NCBI GenBank assembly: GCA_021767245.1
Contig: JAASTO010000034.1
Location: forward strand, 1 to 17,617
DNA length: 17,617 bases
Direction of reading: 5' to 3'
Source: Balneolaceae bacterium
Lineage (GTDB): Bacteria > Bacteroidota > Rhodothermia > Balneolales > Balneolaceae
Under the pieces are notes generated by a model. The model was given only the letters and a program-made list of their open reading frames with translations. It did not search any database and had not been told where the DNA came from. Below, one piece after another: positions 15,705 through 17,617 of this stretch (position 1 is its first letter; each line of letters starts with the position of its first letter). Both the position numbers and the translations under genes were made by a program.

Positions 15705-16601
15705 ATGGCGAATCTTCGAGACATACGAAACAGGATATCTTCTGTAAACAACACACAGCAGATCACCAAAGCTATGAAAATGGTGGCTGCTGCTAAGTTG
15801 AGAAAAGCACAAGATAAAATGACGAGCACACGTCCTTATGCCTCAAAAATAGAACAGGTGGCGGGTCGTTTAACACAACACAGTGATGCTTCGAATCCTG
15901 TCATGCGTATGCCGGAAGAAGTCAATAACGTGTTATTTATCGTTATTGGTTCTGATAGAGGCCTTTGTGGTGGTTTTAACAATAACTTATTTAAGGATGT
16001 TGAAACCAGATTAGAAAACAACTTTTCAGAACACTTAGATAATGATTCTCTTTCATTGATCACCGTTGGTAAAAAAGCGACGGCTTACTTCAAGAAAAGA
16101 AATTATAGTGTGATCGAAGAGTTTCCGGGTTTTTTCGATAGCATCGAGTATCAGAAAACGTCTGATATTATGGAAAATGTTACCGGGCAATTTATTGAAG
16201 GTAAATTTGACGAAGTCTACATTTCTTTTAATGAATTCAAATCTGTGATCGCCCAAACGAGACGTACACAGAAGGTATTGCCAATCGATGCTAATAGTAT
16301 TGGAAAATCTAAAACAGATAATGCATCTGAATCATCTATTGATTACCTTTACGAGCCGAATTCGCAGGCTATTTTAGACAAGTTGCTTCCATTGCATTTA
16401 AATATGCAATTATGGCGAGCCGTTCTTGAATCCAATGCCTCTGAGCAGGGTGCCAGAATGACTGCCATGGACAGTGCTACTGAAAATGCCAAGGAATTAG
16501 AACGAGATCTGAGACTTGAATACAATCAAGCCAGACAGAGTGCCATTACCACAGAGATATCGGAGATCGTATCCGGTGCTCAGGCACTTAGTGAAAATTA
16601 G
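15705..16601 (+). CDS. atpG: F0F1 ATP synthase subunit gamma
   Basis: The 298-residue central rotor shaft of F1. The N-terminal helix MANLRDIRNRISSVNNTQQI and the ITKAMKMVAAAKLRKAQ stretch, and the C-terminal helix ending RQSAITTEISEIVSGAQAL, are the two strands of the coiled coil that turns inside the alpha-beta ring. The globular middle holds SDRGLCGGFNNNL. It starts 18 nt after atpA. Its TAG stop codon shares its final G with the first base of tRNA-Ser. In many genomes atpD and atpC follow here; in this genome they do not. Confidence 0.97.
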   Translation: MANLRDIRNRISSVNNTQQITKAMKMVAAAKLRKAQDKMTSTRPYASKIEQVAGRLTQHSDASNPVMRMPEEVNNVLFIVIGSDRGLCGGFNNNLFKDVETRLENNFSEHLDNDSLSLITVGKKATAYFKKRNYSVIEEFPGFFDSIEYQKTSDIMENVTGQFIEGKFDEVYISFNEFKSVIAQTRRTQKVLPIDANSIGKSKTDNASESSIDYLYEPNSQAILDKLLPLHLNMQLWRAVLESNASEQGARMTAMDSATENAKELERDLRLEYNQARQSAITTEISEIVSGAQALSEN

Positions 16602-16687
16602 GAGAGCTGGCAGAGTGGTCGAATGCGGTGGTCTTGAAAACCATTGAGGCCTCACGGTCTCCGGGGGTTCGAATCCCTCGCTCTCCG
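16601..16687 (+). tRNA. tRNA-Ser, anticodon UGA
   Basis: An 87-nt class II tRNA. The acceptor stem GGAGAGC (16601-16607) pairs perfectly with GCTCTCC (16680-16686), with discriminator G at 16687. The anticodon stem-loop is TGGT-CTTGAAA-ACCA, giving anticodon TGA (reads UCA). The long variable arm GAGGCC/GGTCTC has six pairs around a 4-nt loop, as expected for serine tRNAs. The T arm is GGGGG-TTCGAAT-CCCTC. The CCA end is not encoded. The 5' base is also the last base of the atpG stop codon. Release from the atp transcript by RNase P, or a promoter inside atpG, must supply it; a terminator begins 5 nt after it. Confidence 0.97.
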
Positions 16688-16691
16688 CTTT

Positions 16692-16723
16692 AAATAGCCC
16701 CTTTATGGGGCTATTTTTGTTTT
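16692..16723 (+). terminator. Rho-independent terminator after tRNA-Ser
   Basis: AAATAGCCCC (16692-16701) pairs perfectly over 10 bp with GGGGCTATTT (16707-16716) around the loop TTTAT, followed by a T-rich run (TTGTTTT). It ends the long + strand series that begins at guaB. Confidence 0.93.
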
Positions 16724-16784
16724 AACCATTGGTTTTAAATATTATCATCGTGCATTCGTTGAAGGCATAAACTTAAATCATATT

Positions 16785-17617
16785 ATGACAGCACGAATCA
16801 GTTTATTAACAATTCTTTTTGTTGCCACTCTATCTTTTTCTACTCAGGCACAGGATACTCTGAGAATAGATTTTCAGACATTTTTATCGAAAGCTCTCAA
16901 TAATTCAGGTCAGGTCGATTATGCGAAACAGGACGTAGAACTTGCACAAAACACCGTAGATCAGGCAAAAGCGCAACGAATTTTACCCAGCGTTGAGTTT
17001 AACAGTCAGCATGGACTGGTACCGGGAGTGAAAAGTGATGTACCCGGTTTACCTGAAGATGAATATTACCTGGATCCTAATCTCCGGAACGATTGGGAAG
17101 ATTGGGCTATATTTACCAGGTTTCAATTAACGGCCGCACAACCTGTTTTTACATGGGGTGCTATTAACAAGGCTGTTGATGCTGCCAAACTTGGGGCCGA
17201 AGCAGCACAATATAGTTTCGAAGCAGAGAAAGAAGATCTTGAGATACGGTTATTTGATCTGTATTACAGTCGTGTTCTAGCCATGGAGATCGAGCGCCTG
17301 TTGGAAGAGGCTCAGGATAAAGTGGATCAGATCGAAGGGCAAATTGAAGATATGCAGGAAGAGGGTGATACAAGCCTTGATGATTCTGAGATCTTCAAAT
17401 TTGAGATCTTTAAATCTGAATTTGAGATACAAAAGGCTGAAGTAGCTGAAAATATGAGATTCGTACGTGAAACCTGGAATTATATTCTCAGAAATCAGGA
17501 TAGCGAGATCTACGAACCTGAAGTAAGATTCCTGGATCCTGTTTCGGCCGAGATCGAACCGGTAGATTTCTACCAACAGTCGGCCTTTAGTAACCGTCCG
17601 GAATTAAAGGCTTTGGA
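16785..17617 (+). CDS. TolC-family outer-membrane efflux protein, 5' part
   Basis: An open frame of 277 codons plus 2 nt runs off the right edge; the family is usually 420-500 residues. It starts with a clear signal peptide (MTARISLLTILFVATL, cleavage near the AQA-Q at about 21-24), followed by the first TolC helix (FLSKALNNSGQVDYAKQDVE), AQRILPSVEF, and the family-typical QPVFTWGAINKAVDAAKLG at about 123-142. The long alpha-helical barrel follows, with an acidic insert EEGDTSLDDSE and an imperfect tandem repeat at 17388-17417. The last visible part, NRPELKAL, is the family repeat beginning the second half. It should form the outer-membrane channel of a tripartite efflux or type I export system, with partner pump and adaptor genes expected downstream. 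No clear Shine-Dalgarno or promoter is seen in the 61 nt after the terminator. Confidence 0.9.
   Translation, partial: MTARISLLTILFVATLSFSTQAQDTLRIDFQTFLSKALNNSGQVDYAKQDVELAQNTVDQAKAQRILPSVEFNSQHGLVPGVKSDVPGLPEDEYYLDPNLRNDWEDWAIFTRFQLTAAQPVFTWGAINKAVDAAKLGAEAAQYSFEAEKEDLEIRLFDLYYSRVLAMEIERLLEEAQDKVDQIEGQIEDMQEEGDTSLDDSEIFKFEIFKSEFEIQKAEVAENMRFVRETWNYILRNQDSEIYEPEVRFLDPVSAEIEPVDFYQQSAFSNRPELKAL

Noticed and set aside
16719..16736. AACCA-T-TGGTT palindrome after the terminator
   Set aside because: Arms of five bases only, with no matching second site; not enough to call an operator.

Overview
The window reads as chromosomal, mostly housekeeping DNA from a member of the Bacteroidota/Balneolota (FCB) group; a Balneola/Gracilimonas-like bacterium is my best guess, from gene style and not from any database search. 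The reasons are moderate-low G+C, A-rich translation starts mostly without Shine-Dalgarno sequences, promoter-like TAnnTTTG boxes, an ATP synthase cluster that begins with atpZ-atpI and stops after atpG without atpD or atpC, an a subunit with a signal peptide and a long N-terminal extension, and a bactofilin paired with an M23 peptidase just upstream.

Left part (1-5585, + strand): the 3' end of a PBP4-type D-Ala-D-Ala carboxypeptidase/endopeptidase gene, then a sigma-54-dependent response regulator and folD, spaced only 13 and 4 nt apart and so probably one operon. A large soluble multi-PAS histidine kinase of the HisKA_2/HWE type follows. No stretch longer than about 125 nt lacks a gene anywhere in the window.

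Middle part (5586-6889): two adjacent stem-loops lead into a 115-residue protein I do not recognise. Its 3' end overlaps by 14 nt a convergent minus-strand gene for a 255-residue predicted two-helix membrane protein. A short intergenic region with a good -7-like box then leads to guaB.

Right part (6890-16723, + strand): every gene points the same way with gaps of 41 nt or less or with overlaps: guaB (IMP dehydrogenase), a GT4-like glycosyltransferase, a membrane-anchored M23 peptidase, a bactofilin, then atpZ, atpI, atpB, atpE, atpF, atpH, atpA and atpG, and a tRNA-Ser(UGA) whose first base is the last base of the atpG stop codon. A strong intrinsic terminator closes the run. The atp genes encode all of F0 plus delta, alpha and gamma of F1; beta and epsilon must be encoded elsewhere. 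The peptidase-bactofilin pair is likely a cell-shape module. After the terminator a TolC-family outer-membrane efflux gene starts and runs off the right edge.

I did not find an obviously new defence, mobile or biosynthetic system. The most notable observations are the tRNA/stop-codon overlap, the inverted repeat covering the start of the 115-residue gene, the a-subunit extension, the peptidase-bactofilin pair fused to the ATP synthase run, and a strong context bias (Ile is ATC after codons ending in G) that makes GATC unusually frequent.
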